Of a stretch of 64,000 nt of DNA, positions 55,647-64,000 are shown piece after piece. Within the stretch, counting starts at the first letter, position 1, and each line of letters begins with the position of its first letter. A program made the translations under genes and the position numbers. Origin of the DNA: Begonia masoniana (Eukaryota; Streptophyta; Magnoliopsida; Cucurbitales; Begoniaceae). Location of the stretch: contig CM039505.1 of the NCBI GenBank assembly GCA_022432975.1, forward strand, positions 20,343,338 to 20,407,337. Direction: 5' to 3'. The notes beneath the pieces were generated by a model. That model did not search any database, was not told the origin of the DNA, and saw only the letters and a list, made by a program, of their open reading frames with translations.

Positions 55647-57130
55647 TTTTTTTCATAATTAATATATATGTATATCTTTAATGATTAATGTGTTCATTAT
55701 TTTTATTTGTAGTTGCCCAACCAATGACAGATTTGAAGATGATAAATTGATTACTTGATGTTAAGATTATGATTTGAAATTGATGTTCATAATATTTTGA
55801 TGTTTAAAATAGTTTATTTTATTTGATGATGGAATTGGTTTAGTTGGAGTTGATGTTTATAATATTTATTTTAGTTGATGATGGAGGCAATTGGTGATAT
55901 TTAGATATGCTTGAATAGGTGATGTGATGAATGTATTTTTAATATATGATGAAATTTGTTTAGATGGAATTTATGTTTATAATAGTTTATTTTAGTTAAC
56001 TATGGTTGAAGAGGTTGTTATGAATGAAGTAAGGGATGTGCTGGATGATTTTTTTTTATATGTTTTCGAATTTTTTTCCATTGTTTTTTGAATTTTTCCT
56101 TTTTAAAAAAAATCCAATTTTTATCAATTATTTTCATTTAAATATATTTTTTTTAAGTTAGTGGAACTGAACTGAGACCGAATCGTGAAATAAGGTTTGG
56201 TCTGTAACACCCAGTATTTTTGGCCATGTAATTATTCCCCGATTTATTAAACGGGATTAATTTGATATTGATACAATGTATGTGTAACGCCCCCCGAACC
56301 CACCCTGGTTCGGAGCGCTACTTTGCTAACTAACTAATCTCACTTTACAACATAATTTAAAATAAATTTGACACAGAAAAAAAATTAAAACGAAGTCTCT
56401 CGAAACTCTCTTACGTCATACCTAGCTGCCTAGACTCACCAACTCCCTTACCCCTAACCTTTAAGCACCACGGCGTCCTTCCCGAGAATTTCGGAAAAGT
56501 AACGCCTGAAAATGGCACCTCCCAAAATGCTAAATACCTACATAAAAGCCAATCCCAACCAAACCAGAATCCTCTTACTGAAATAACCAACATACGAAAT
56601 CTCCAAATAGCAGTAAAGACGAAACTAAAATGCTAACATACCTAAGTGAAGAAAATCCGCAATACATGGATACACAACACCCTTAACTATGATTATATAC
56701 ACCAAATACAAATAGCTATGCAATAACCCTAAAAACAACATCAACCAAAAAGACAACTCTACAAACCACCAAAATAATTGTAAATTATACACGACCCCAA
56801 AAATACTGTTCCACCCACATCTTTCCGAAGACTATGGTCGAGATACCCCAACAACTGCCTGCACCGGCATGCCCCGTATTCCTCCAACTGCTGCCAAGTC
56901 CTGGCTCACTCGCTTAGCTCCCCTGTAACCGCGTCGTTACCTACACCACAGAACATACACACACACGTAAGCTTACGCTTAGCAAGTAGGGAGAAAGGAA
57001 TGTAAACATGCATGATGCACCCACACCGCCCTAACACATGCAATCTCTACTCACTCTGCCCTAACACATGAAATCTCTACTCACTCTGTTGTTTTCATTT
57101 CGTTTTCGTTTTATTAATCTTTCTACTTTC

Positions 57131-57408
57131 ACACGTGAATCAAGTAGGCACACATCCGAGCTCCCCGCTCATTGGACGGCCATGCCTTGATCCACGGAGT
57201 AAGATTGGCCAGCTCACGCCTGGGTCCCCCCATTGGACGGCCGCACACAATCTTCTCCCTTCCCCTGTCACATGTGAATCAAGTAGGCACACATCCGAGC
57301 TCCCCGCTCATTGGACGGCCACGCCTTGATCCACGGAGCAAGATTGTCCAGCTCACGCCCGGGTCCCCCCCATTGGACGGCCGCACACAATCTTCTTCAA
57401 CAGCACTT
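57131..57408 (+). repeat. Two 139-base direct repeats in the solo LTR
   Basis: ACACGTGAATCAAGTAGGCAC at 57131 returns at 57270 with few changes, including GAGCTCCCCGCTCATTGGAC and CCCCCATTGGACGGCCGCAC. GTGCCTCCCCGGCA-type units follow at 57448-57555. Confidence 0.88.
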
Positions 57409-57447
57409 ACGTATTTTCAACTTTATATCTCGAGTAGAGTCCCAACT

Positions 57448-57625
57448 CACTGCCTCCCCGGCATATTGCAAGTGCCTCCCCGGCAACTTGCATAACCATA
57501 TCTCGAGTAGAGTCCCAACTCACTGCCTCCCCGGCAAAATGCCTCCCCGGCATATTGGAAGTGCCTCCCCAGCAACTTGCATAACCTGGCGACTCTACTC
57601 AACTTTATAACCTGGCGACTCTACT
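57448..57625 (+). repeat. Short GC-rich direct repeats in the solo LTR
   Basis: TGCCTCCCCGGCA occurs about six times, with TCTCGAGTAGAGTCCCAACT twice and AACCTGGCGACTCTACTCA twice. Confidence 0.8.
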
Positions 57626-57866
57626 CAACTTTATTTTGTTTAAGCTTTCTTTTTACGTTTCACACTCACCTTTCACGTCATGCACAAACTCATTTTCATA
57701 ATGATACTCAACACATGCTTAACATAAATAAATCAAATAACTTAAAAACGATGCATGATACTCAACAAGTGCTTAACATAAATCAACCAGCCAACAAAAT
57801 TAAACAACAACCCTACCGTTCTGTGGTGTAGGCCCGAAGGAAAAACGAAGGTATTCCACTACTTAC

Positions 57867-57908
57867 CTGGCGTCCTAGCTCACTGAGGATACTCGGTTAC
57901 CTGTCCAC
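57867..57908 (-). promoter_or_regulatory. Putative 42-base leader mini-exon, solo LTR
   Basis: The minus strand has GAGCTGTAG before and GACGCCAG|GTAAGTAG after. A nearer internal GGACAG|GTAACC donor-like site also exists. Splicing is inferred. Confidence 0.35.
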
Positions 57909-59452
57909 CTACAGCTCGACCTACGAGAAATATTCAAACTTAATTAAAAATCAAGGCTACATTCACTAATTACACTCAAATTACTATTTCTAGCCTAACC
58001 CAACTAAAACCTAACTAAACGGGCAACTAATTTGGGTTCGGTAAAAACCGACCCAAAACTTCAAACGTGCATAACTTTCGCTTCGGATATTGGAATCAAA
58101 CGATTCCAGTGGCCACGTACTCCTCTAATAACCTATTTTAACCTGCCAAAAGAAATTTGAAAACAAACTACCCTAGCTAGGTCAAAATAGTAAAAACCCG
58201 AATCTGCCCCTAACTGTAAAATTTCCCCATTTTGGTTTTTCATCAATTTTCACTCAATTGCTCACCAATCAACCATATTTAGCCTCAATTAACATAATCT
58301 AACCAAAAACCCCGAGAATACACAGCAAAACCGAAATGCCCTAAATTGGGCTTCACTGAATTTCGCCCAAACGAAGCTCATCACGGCCAGGCGATGAAAA
58401 CCGGTCCAAGGGTCGGCAAACTCAAGCCGGAGGTGACCAAAATCGGCCGGTGATCGGAGCTTAAACTCGCTCATCACCCTCGGCCACGACAGAACCGAAA
58501 AACAGGGCAAAAATGGCTTACCCGACGGATTGTGCGCGGAGAAGGGTTGGAGTCTGCTAGTCACCGCCGTCTGGCCGGAGAGCGTCGGAAAACGCCGTCG
58601 GTTTTGGTTGGAGAACGTCGCCTCCCGTCGCTCTCCCCTCTCCCCTGCATCTCGGCCCTCGGCGCTCGGGCATTCGACGAACAACAGAATGCCATTCTGT
58701 TGTTTTTAGTTTTTATTTTTAATAATAATAATAATAACAATAATAATAATAATAATAAAACTAAAACTATTTCTTTAATTTAAACTAGCTAATTACCGTT
58801 TTACCCTCCCGTACATTCAGCCATAATGTAACGAACCCACGATAAATCTCTCACCTCACCCTCGGTTTAACTCCTCCATCGAAACTCCCGAGCATAACTA
58901 ATTAACCCAATAACTAACATAACTTAAATTAATCAAATCTAATTCTTAAATTATAACTCATAGCTTAATTTCACTGAAAAATACTCGAACCTAAAACCAT
59001 TCACTTTTCTTTTAAATTAATTAAAACAACCTATTTTATTATTCTTAAAATCTCGGGTGTTACAGTATGTTTTTGTGAATTTTTCGGTGTGTTTTGTGGA
59101 AAGAGAGAGTTTCAGAGAAACCGAATCGGCGAACTAAATAGCGATTTAGTTATAAACCAATGGAATGAAAAAATGGAAAAGCAATTAAGGTGGTTGGGAG
59201 GGAGCCAATGAGGGCTTGACACATGTTCAACTTGTTGAAGAAGCCATGTTCACCCTCTCTCTTCCTCTCTTCTCTTCTCCCCTACGTGAAAGCACTTCTC
59301 ATTTCCTCTCCTCTCTGTTTTCTCTCTTCCAGACGAAGTGCAACAAATTCCAAAACTCCGTCTTCTCCTGTAACGACCCCTTTTCCCAGCAAAATATTGT
59401 CTGCTCTAGGGATTGGGTTGTAGCCCAATATCCTCCCCTCACGGCTTTGTTT

Positions 59453-59534
59453 GGCGAGGACTTCTCAGTCGGTCACCCAACCTGGTACTACTCTCACCGA
59501 AGCACTTTTAACTTTGGAGTTCTTATGGGATCCG
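59453..59534 (-). ncRNA. 5S-rRNA-like segment in Cassandra LTR (first)
   Basis: The minus strand reads CGGATCCCATAAGAACTCC, then AGTTAAAAGTGCTTCGGTGA and GGTTGGGTGACCGACTGAGA-like sequence, ending AGTCCTCGCC. Order and spacing match the 3' two-thirds of plant 5S rRNA with its internal box A, IE and box C promoter. It is a retrotransposon part, not a ribosomal gene. Confidence 0.88.
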
Positions 59535-59899
59535 TTGTCAATTATGCTCCAAAACGCGTCTTGCTATCTTAAGAGAGTCTCTTTACATATGTTTCATTTC
59601 CACATACTTCCCCAAGCGATGTGGGATCGTGATGACCCCCTTTTTACGACCCGTCACCTTCCGGTTCGCCCGCGCGGACGTACCTCCATCCAGGTTCCGG
59701 TTCGTGCAGCCATCGTACACATACTTACACATACAGGTCCTCACAATCACCCCCCTCGGGGGCCCAACGTCCTCGTTGGACACATTTCCTGTTGGGTACA
59801 GGCTCTGATACCATTTGTAACAACCCTTTTTCCCAGCAAGATATTGTCCGCTCTGGGGATTGGGCCGTAGCCCAATATTCTCCCCTCACGGCTTTGTTT

Positions 59900-59981
59900 G
59901 GCGAGGACTTCCCAGTCGGTCACCCAACCTGGTACTACTCTCGCCGAAGCACTTTTAACTTCGGAGTTCTTATGGGATCCG
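59900..59981 (-). ncRNA. 5S-rRNA-like segment in Cassandra LTR (second)
   Basis: As in the first LTR but closer to 5S: the minus strand has GAAGTTAAAAGTGCTTCGGC and GACCGACTGGGAAGTCCTCG. The differences between the two LTRs are few and give a clock for the insertion. Confidence 0.88.
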
Positions 59982-61447
59982 TTGTCAATTGTGCTCCAAA
60001 ACACATCTTGCTATCTTAAGAGGGTTTCTTTACATATGTTTCATTTCCACATACTTCCCTAAGCGATGTGGGATTGTGATGACCCTCTTTTTACTGCCCG
60101 TCACCTTCCGGTTCGCCCGCGCGGACATACCGTCATCCAGGTTCTGGTTCGTGCAGCCATCGTACACATACTTACACATTCGGGTCATCACATCTCCTGT
60201 TTTCTCCAGTAAAGATAACCCTTTACATTAGTTAACGAGTTTAGATTAGTTATTTCTTAGTTTTGTTGAAGTTTAGGGTTAATGGTCCGGTTATATATGA
60301 TATAAGTTCGTGAATCGCCGAGGACTTACGTGCAAGATTTTCAACTTTACGGACATCAGGTAAGTTCATGCATATCAGTTGACCCTTAAGGCCCTAGGAG
60401 GTACTAGGTTTTTCGTGGTTGAGGGTTATTGTTGGGTAGTTAGGTTGAAAGTTATGTTCTAGGTTGAACGTGTGTTGTTTTATGTTTAGTTTCAATATCA
60501 TGTTGCCTATTTATGTTACGTTTAAGCATCGTATATGTTCATGCATACATGTTTTTTCCTGAAAGTCATGTAATGTTTTGTGCACGAGATTTGAAGTTAA
60601 GAAAGATAAAATGTGAATGTAATGTACGGTAAGTGTGGGACAGGGACTGGCATCCTATTATGTATCCATGTTATGTATCCCTGTTATGTGCTTGTTGTGT
60701 ACTTCTGTTGCGCTAGTTCCCCTATAAACCCCACTTATATCCCTGTCCACTTGAATGTAATGTAAAGTAATGTTCATGTATTTCAAAAGTTCATTCATAG
60801 CATATGCATCACTGCATTGTATGTTCTTATTGAGCTTTAGGCTCATAATTTAACTCCCTGTGTAGGTACGAATCCCGTGGATGAGGACTTTGTGCCTCAG
60901 GCTGACGAGTAGGTGCAGTTGGAGAGACGAGCTCGTGTGGTTGGTTATGGCAGTCAGGCGCATTTTGACCTGCGGGGTGGTGTCTTGAAGTGAAGATCAT
61001 GCTTGTATAGTGTTATTCTGGGATTTAGGTGATGTACAGAATCTTTGTTGATGTTTTTTTTTAAACCTCTGTTTTGATAGTTGTATTTTGAAATATACTG
61101 GAATTGTTTGGATTCTTTTCCCTTTTAGGTTGTGCATGGATTGTCTAGAATTTTAGTGCTAACAATGCAGTTAGATTTCTTGAACTTCTGTCATGTTTTC
61201 TAACACGTTTAAACATTACGTTTTGAATCATTTTTTTTTTGGGGGTTTAGAAGCATTTTGTGTCTAAAGGGGTTGGGAAGAAGTTTAATAGTGAGTTGTG
61301 AGGTTATTAGGACATGTAGATGTGAAACAGAGAGGTTGCCAATCGATCGGCTGGGGTAGCAGATCAATCGGTGGAGTGTTGAATTCTGTTATTTAAAACA
61401 GTCTTTCATTCTGTTCTTTAAAACAGTCGTCCATTTTGTTCTTTAAA

Positions 61448-61880
61448 ACAGTCGTCCATTTCTGCAGCCGTCCAGTTCTGCAGTAGTCCAGTTCTGCAGT
61501 AGTCCAGTTCTGCAGTCGCCCATTTCTGCAATCGTCCATTTCTGCAGTCGTCCATTTCTGCAGTAGTCCAGTTCTGCAGTCGTCCAGTTCTGCAGTCGTC
61601 CATTTCTGCAGTCATCCATTTCTGTAGTAGTCCAGTTCTGCAGTCGTCCAGTTCTGCAGTCGTCCATTTCTGCAGTTGTCCAGTTCTGCAGTAGTCCAGT
61701 TCTGCAGTAGTTAAGTTTTGCAGTCGTCCATTTCTACAGTCGTCCATTTCTGCAGTAGTCCAGTTCTGCAGTAGTCCAGTTCGGCAGTCGTCCAGTTCTG
61801 CAGTCGTCCAGTTCTGTAGTAGTCTAGTTCTGCAGTAGTCCAGTTCTGCAGTAGTCCATTTCTGCAATCGTCCAATTCTG
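61448..61880 (+). repeat. 16-base tandem array near the gypsy 4 LTR end
   Basis: About 27 units of CAGTCGTCCATTTCTG and CAGTAGTCCAGTTCTG types alternate without strict order. A 16-base CTTTAAAACAGTC-containing forerunner lies at 61390-61450. On the minus strand three units make a 16-residue pattern (NWTTAELDYCRTGLLQ) in long false frames; I do not call genes there. Confidence 0.92.
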
Positions 61881-62075
61881 TCTTCCAGTTTAAGTTTTCT
61901 AGTTTTCTTATGTTTTCCATTGTATGTCCATTTTACGTCTTACCATTTTAAACGTTCAAGAGCTTTAAAAAGGTCTAAAATTTTACGTTTAAAATGTTAG
62001 AGCCCTGTTTAAGTCAAATTCAAAGTCCCGTTCCCGTCCCGTGACTGTCCCGGTGGGTCGGGGTCATCACAATTA

Positions 62076-62087
62076 TGGTATCAGAGC
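62076..62087 (+). promoter_or_regulatory. Gypsy 4 primer-binding site (tRNA-iMet type)
   Basis: TGGTATCAGAGC, perfect, starts four bases after the LTR end at 62071. Confidence 0.9.
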
Positions 62088-62233
62088 ACCCCGGGTTTTA
62101 AAGCGATTCTATAGACTGTTTGACTGTGCAACCCACCACGTGAGATCGCTCCATCAACTGTAAGTGTTTAAGTTTCCGTATAAGTTTAAGTTTATTAAGT
62201 TGAGTTCGTTATTATGTATAGGATTTTCTTAAA

Positions 62234-62365
62234 ATGGTGAAAGGGAATCAAGGTGAAGCAAACGACAGGGGCGACACCCTTGATCGTCTAACAAAGCTAG
62301 TAGGCGTTCAGTCACGCATGATAGAACGCATGATGGCAGATAATGGGAACAACAACCATGCGAAT
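62234..62365 (+). pseudogene. gag: Gypsy 4 gag, first 44 codons
   Basis: It starts MVKGNQGEANDRGDTLDRLT and is related to the gypsy 2 and gypsy 3 gag starts (MVRG.., DTLDRLT). The frame is cut at 62365 by the LTR beginning TGTAACACCCGG; the true gag continues outside the window. Confidence 0.8.
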
Positions 62366-62872
62366 TGTAACACCCGGTTTCGTTTAAACCAGTCTACTTT
62401 ATCAAATTTTAGTGGATGTTTTATGGATGAAATTGGGGAGCTAGTGATTAGGTTAATAAATGTGAGTGTAAGGGCATGATGGTAATTTGAGATGTTATTT
62501 TGGATAGCATATTTAATGGAAGGTTTAATGAGGTTTAGCTGCCACTGTTCTCTCATTTTTTCCTTTCTCGGTATACAGCTCAAGCTCAGCAGAGCTCAGG
62601 CGATTTTTTTTCCTCTCCGATCTTCAACCCTCAAACTAGGTAAGTTCTCCTCTTGTTTTCTTGAGATTTTTGTGGCTAGATAGCAGAGAGAGTGCAATGT
62701 GTGTATTTTTTATTAATGCTGTAAGTGAGTTGAGTTCGAGTTTAGTGTTGAGCCGAGAATGTACGATGACCAGAACTTCCAAACTAGCTCCTTAGGTTTC
62801 TGAATGATATAGGATAAGGTTAGTGATGAGTAATCATTTTTTTCTTTCTCGGTATTCTGCTTATGACATTAG

Positions 62873-62923
62873 GTGAGCAGGGCTTCCAGAGTAGTTGAAA
62901 CCGAGCGATTTCCAAGAGACCAG
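62873..62923 (+). promoter_or_regulatory. Putative 51-base leader mini-exon, right-edge LTR
   Basis: It is preceded by a strong pyrimidine tract (CATTTTTTTCTTTCTCGG) and GACATTAG, and followed by GACCAG|GTAAGTG. This is the most acceptor-like of the set. Confidence 0.45.
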
Positions 62924-63084
62924 GTAAGTGAAGTATTGTGTGTGCCTTCGGGCCTACATCACAAAACAGTAGGTTTTTGTATGTTTGAGTGCTTTCTTTT
63001 TGTGATGCATCATGTTTTTAAGAAATACGAAAATGAATTTACATGAAATGTTATGGCAAGGTATGAACAGATTGAAACAGATTA

Positions 63085-63276
63085 GCTGTTAAGGGAACTA
63101 ATCCGCCCCTTAATTGAGAAGAGGATGTATGACTTTGGGAGAACTGATCCCACTCCTAATGGAATTGAGGGATCAGATCAGCTGTTAAGGGAACTAATCC
63201 GCCCCTTAATTGAGAAGAGGATGTATAACTTTGGGAGAACTGATCCACCTCCCAATGGAACCGAGGGATCATTTCA
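63085..63276 (+). repeat. Two 96-base direct repeats in right-edge LTR
   Basis: GCTGTTAAGGGAACTAATCC at 63085 recurs at 63181; both units hold GAGAAGAGGATGTAT and GGGAGAACTGATCC, with small differences near their ends. Confidence 0.9.
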
Positions 63277-64000
63277 GTGAATGAACGAAATTGCAACTGA
63301 GTTGTGAAAGTAGAAACTGCATGATTAGGATTTATGTTTCAGTATTCCATTTCACTATTGCTTTACTTGCTTAGCATTAGGCTAATAGATGAGTTTTGTG
63401 ATGTAGGTGTTGAGGTAACCACTGGAGAGTTCTCTGAATTTACTGAGGAATAGGCGATGCTGTTGAAGAACATTCTTGCCACGGTTTGGTGTTCTGATGA
63501 GGCGGTTTAACACTTGTCTGTAGGTGAAGTTTAAGTAGTTAAGTATTTATTGGTGAACGCTGAGAATTTAACGACAGTAGACATTTAATGTTTACGTGAT
63601 TTAAATGTAGTTAGAGTTTAATATTTCTAAAGTTGTGTCGAGGATACAGATGTTGTTCTTTTGTTAATGGCTATTTGTTGAATGTCAGATGTTATTTGGG
63701 GTCAGGTTGTTTTGAATGCTTTGAGTAAAGTTTGTAAATTCCACCAATGGTGAATGAAGTTCACTAGTGGATGTTTTGTGTTTTTGTCTACCAGTGGATG
63801 TGAGATATAGTCATTCGGATGAAGGAAATCATTCGGCTGACATCACCGGTGGATGCGAGATTTAGTCGATCGGATGAAGGAAATCATCCGACTAACGTTA
63901 TCGGTTGATGTAGGAAGACTTTTGTCGTCTTATGACCGGTGGTTGCGAGCAATGGGTTTTGTCACTTAGTGACCGGGCGATGTATTCAGTTTTGTTTTGT

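Larger units (their letters stand above)
46670..56202 (+). mobile_element. hAT DNA transposon, split by gypsy 3
   Basis: TAGGGTGGGCAAAACAGG at 46670 followed by GGTTTGGCCCG-type sequence resembles a hAT end. After gypsy 3 the element continues with a hAT transposase remnant (53619-55646) and an end-proximal GAACTGAACTGAGACCGAATC (about 56164-56184). The right terminus is cut by the gypsy LTR beginning at 56203. Apart from gypsy 3 the element spans about 3.6 kb, a normal size for hAT. The left end call is weaker than the transposase call. Confidence 0.6.
56283..59064 (-). mobile_element. Solo LTR nested in gypsy 4 LTR
   Basis: In plus reading it starts TGTAACGCCCCCCGAACCC and ends AATCTCGGGTGTTACA, with target duplication GTATG at 56278-56282 and 59065-59069. 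At 2782 bases it has no internal domain. On the minus strand it shows a GCCAG|GTAAGTAG donor, mini-exon 57867-57908 and an acceptor before 56940. It contains direct repeats at 57131-57408 and 57448-57615. It belongs to a family not otherwise present here, except perhaps the remnant at 47431-47459. Confidence 0.93.
59369..60192 (-). mobile_element. Cassandra TRIM, complete
   Basis: Two 377-base LTRs (59369-59745 and 59816-60192) flank a 70-base internal region holding only a primer site (minus strand TGGTATCAGAGCC) and a polypurine tract (CCCCGAGGGGGGTGAT). Target duplication TCTCC is at 59364-59368 and 60193-60197. Each LTR carries a 5S-rRNA-like segment on the minus strand. It has no coding capacity and must be mobilised by another element's enzymes. 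It lies in the gypsy 4 5' LTR. Confidence 0.93.
56203..62071 (+). repeat. Gypsy 4 5' LTR carrying a solo LTR and a Cassandra
   Basis: It starts TGTAACACCCAGTATTTTTGG and ends CGGGGTCATCACA. Removing 56283-59069 and 59369-60197 leaves about 2.25 kb, a normal length here. It keeps a CAG|GTAAGTTCATG donor (exon end 60359), a TTGAGCTTTAGGCTCAT motif followed by an acceptor-like TGTGTAG before 60866, and a 16-base array (61448-61880) close to its 3' end. Confidence 0.85.
56203..64000 (+). mobile_element. Gypsy 4: plus-strand element, running off the window
   Basis: The 5' LTR (56203-62071, with two nested inserts) is followed by a primer site and a gag start, which is cut by another LTR at 62366. 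The element inserted into the right end of the hAT transposon. Pol and the 3' LTR lie outside the window, so the target duplication is unchecked. Confidence 0.8.
62366..64000 (+). mobile_element. Gypsy LTR inserted in gypsy 4 gag (runs off window)
   Basis: It starts TGTAACACCCGGTTTCG. It has the CAAACTAG|GTAAGTTC donor (exon end 62639), mini-exon 62873-62923, a CTTAGCATTAGGCTAATAG motif and an acceptor before 63407. At the right edge come diverged units of the gypsy 2 array type (TCGGATGAAGGAAATCATCC, GTGACCGGGCGATGTA). It is a relative of the gypsy 2 family. The left flank CGAAT (62361-62365) is the expected target duplication. Confidence 0.85.

Noticed and set aside
58289..58783. Small frames at the GC-rich part of the solo LTR as host genes
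   Set aside because: They lie within a solo LTR bounded by a GTATG duplication and have no recognisable domain.
59453..59534. Functional 5S rRNA gene
   Set aside because: The segment is only part of 5S, diverged, present in both LTRs of a retroelement flanked by target duplications.
61418..61920. Minus-strand frames with a NWTTAELDYC-type repeat as a repeat protein
   Set aside because: Three overlapping frames give the same pattern from a 16-base DNA array in an LTR; not a gene.

Overview
The window looks like gene-poor, repeat-packed nuclear DNA of a flowering plant, probably pericentromeric or other heterochromatin of a eudicot. The evidence is the families present: Ty3/gypsy chromovirus-type elements with 2.2-4 kb LTRs and initiator-tRNA-Met primer sites, a Sirevirus-like Ty1/copia element with an extra ORF after pol, two Cassandra TRIM elements carrying 5S-rRNA-like sequence, and a decayed hAT transposon. 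I found no ordinary host gene, tRNA gene, CRISPR array or bacterial-type operon. The species cannot be named from the sequence alone.

Left half (1-32810) is a stack of insertions inside insertions. A plus-strand copia element (535-3300 and 28406-32810) is broken at the fourth codon of its env-like ORF by a minus-strand gypsy element, gypsy 1 (3301-28405, target duplication TCTTC). Gypsy 1 is broken by plus-strand gypsy 2 (6013-19665, CTTCC), by a damaged Cassandra (19736-20317) and by an unidentified insertion of about 1.27 kb. Gypsy 2 is broken inside its protease region by a solo LTR (11364-13889, TAGTG) of the gypsy 3 family. The window begins inside an LTR that cuts the copia integrase.

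Middle (32811-46669) is old, poorly recognisable repeat DNA. It holds a 2.4 kb direct duplication (about 33806-38548) whose second copy differs mainly by small indels, a minus-strand copia gag/protease remnant with a short LTR (about 42480-44170), and long stretches where I recognise nothing.

Right part (46670-64000): a hAT transposon (transposase remnant 53619-55646) is split by minus-strand gypsy 3 (47623-53517, AATAA), which keeps gag but shows no recognisable pol. A plus-strand gypsy 5' LTR (56203-62071) carries a minus-strand solo LTR (56283-59064, GTATG) and an intact Cassandra (59369-60192, TCTCC). Its gag is cut after 132 bases by a further LTR that runs off the window.

The most interesting signals are shared by LTRs of different families. 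Each sampled gypsy LTR carries consensus splice-donor and acceptor-like motifs; in most of them these bracket a 42-51 base 'mini-exon'. Most LTRs also carry a tandem array or hairpin cluster toward the LTR 3' end, including 29 identical 60-base units in one gypsy 2 LTR against 5 in its partner, and exactly 1000 bases of a perfect 15-mer in the copia LTR. Internal stop codons in the coding remnants are almost all of the kind produced by C-to-T or G-to-A transitions, as expected for methylated, silenced elements.
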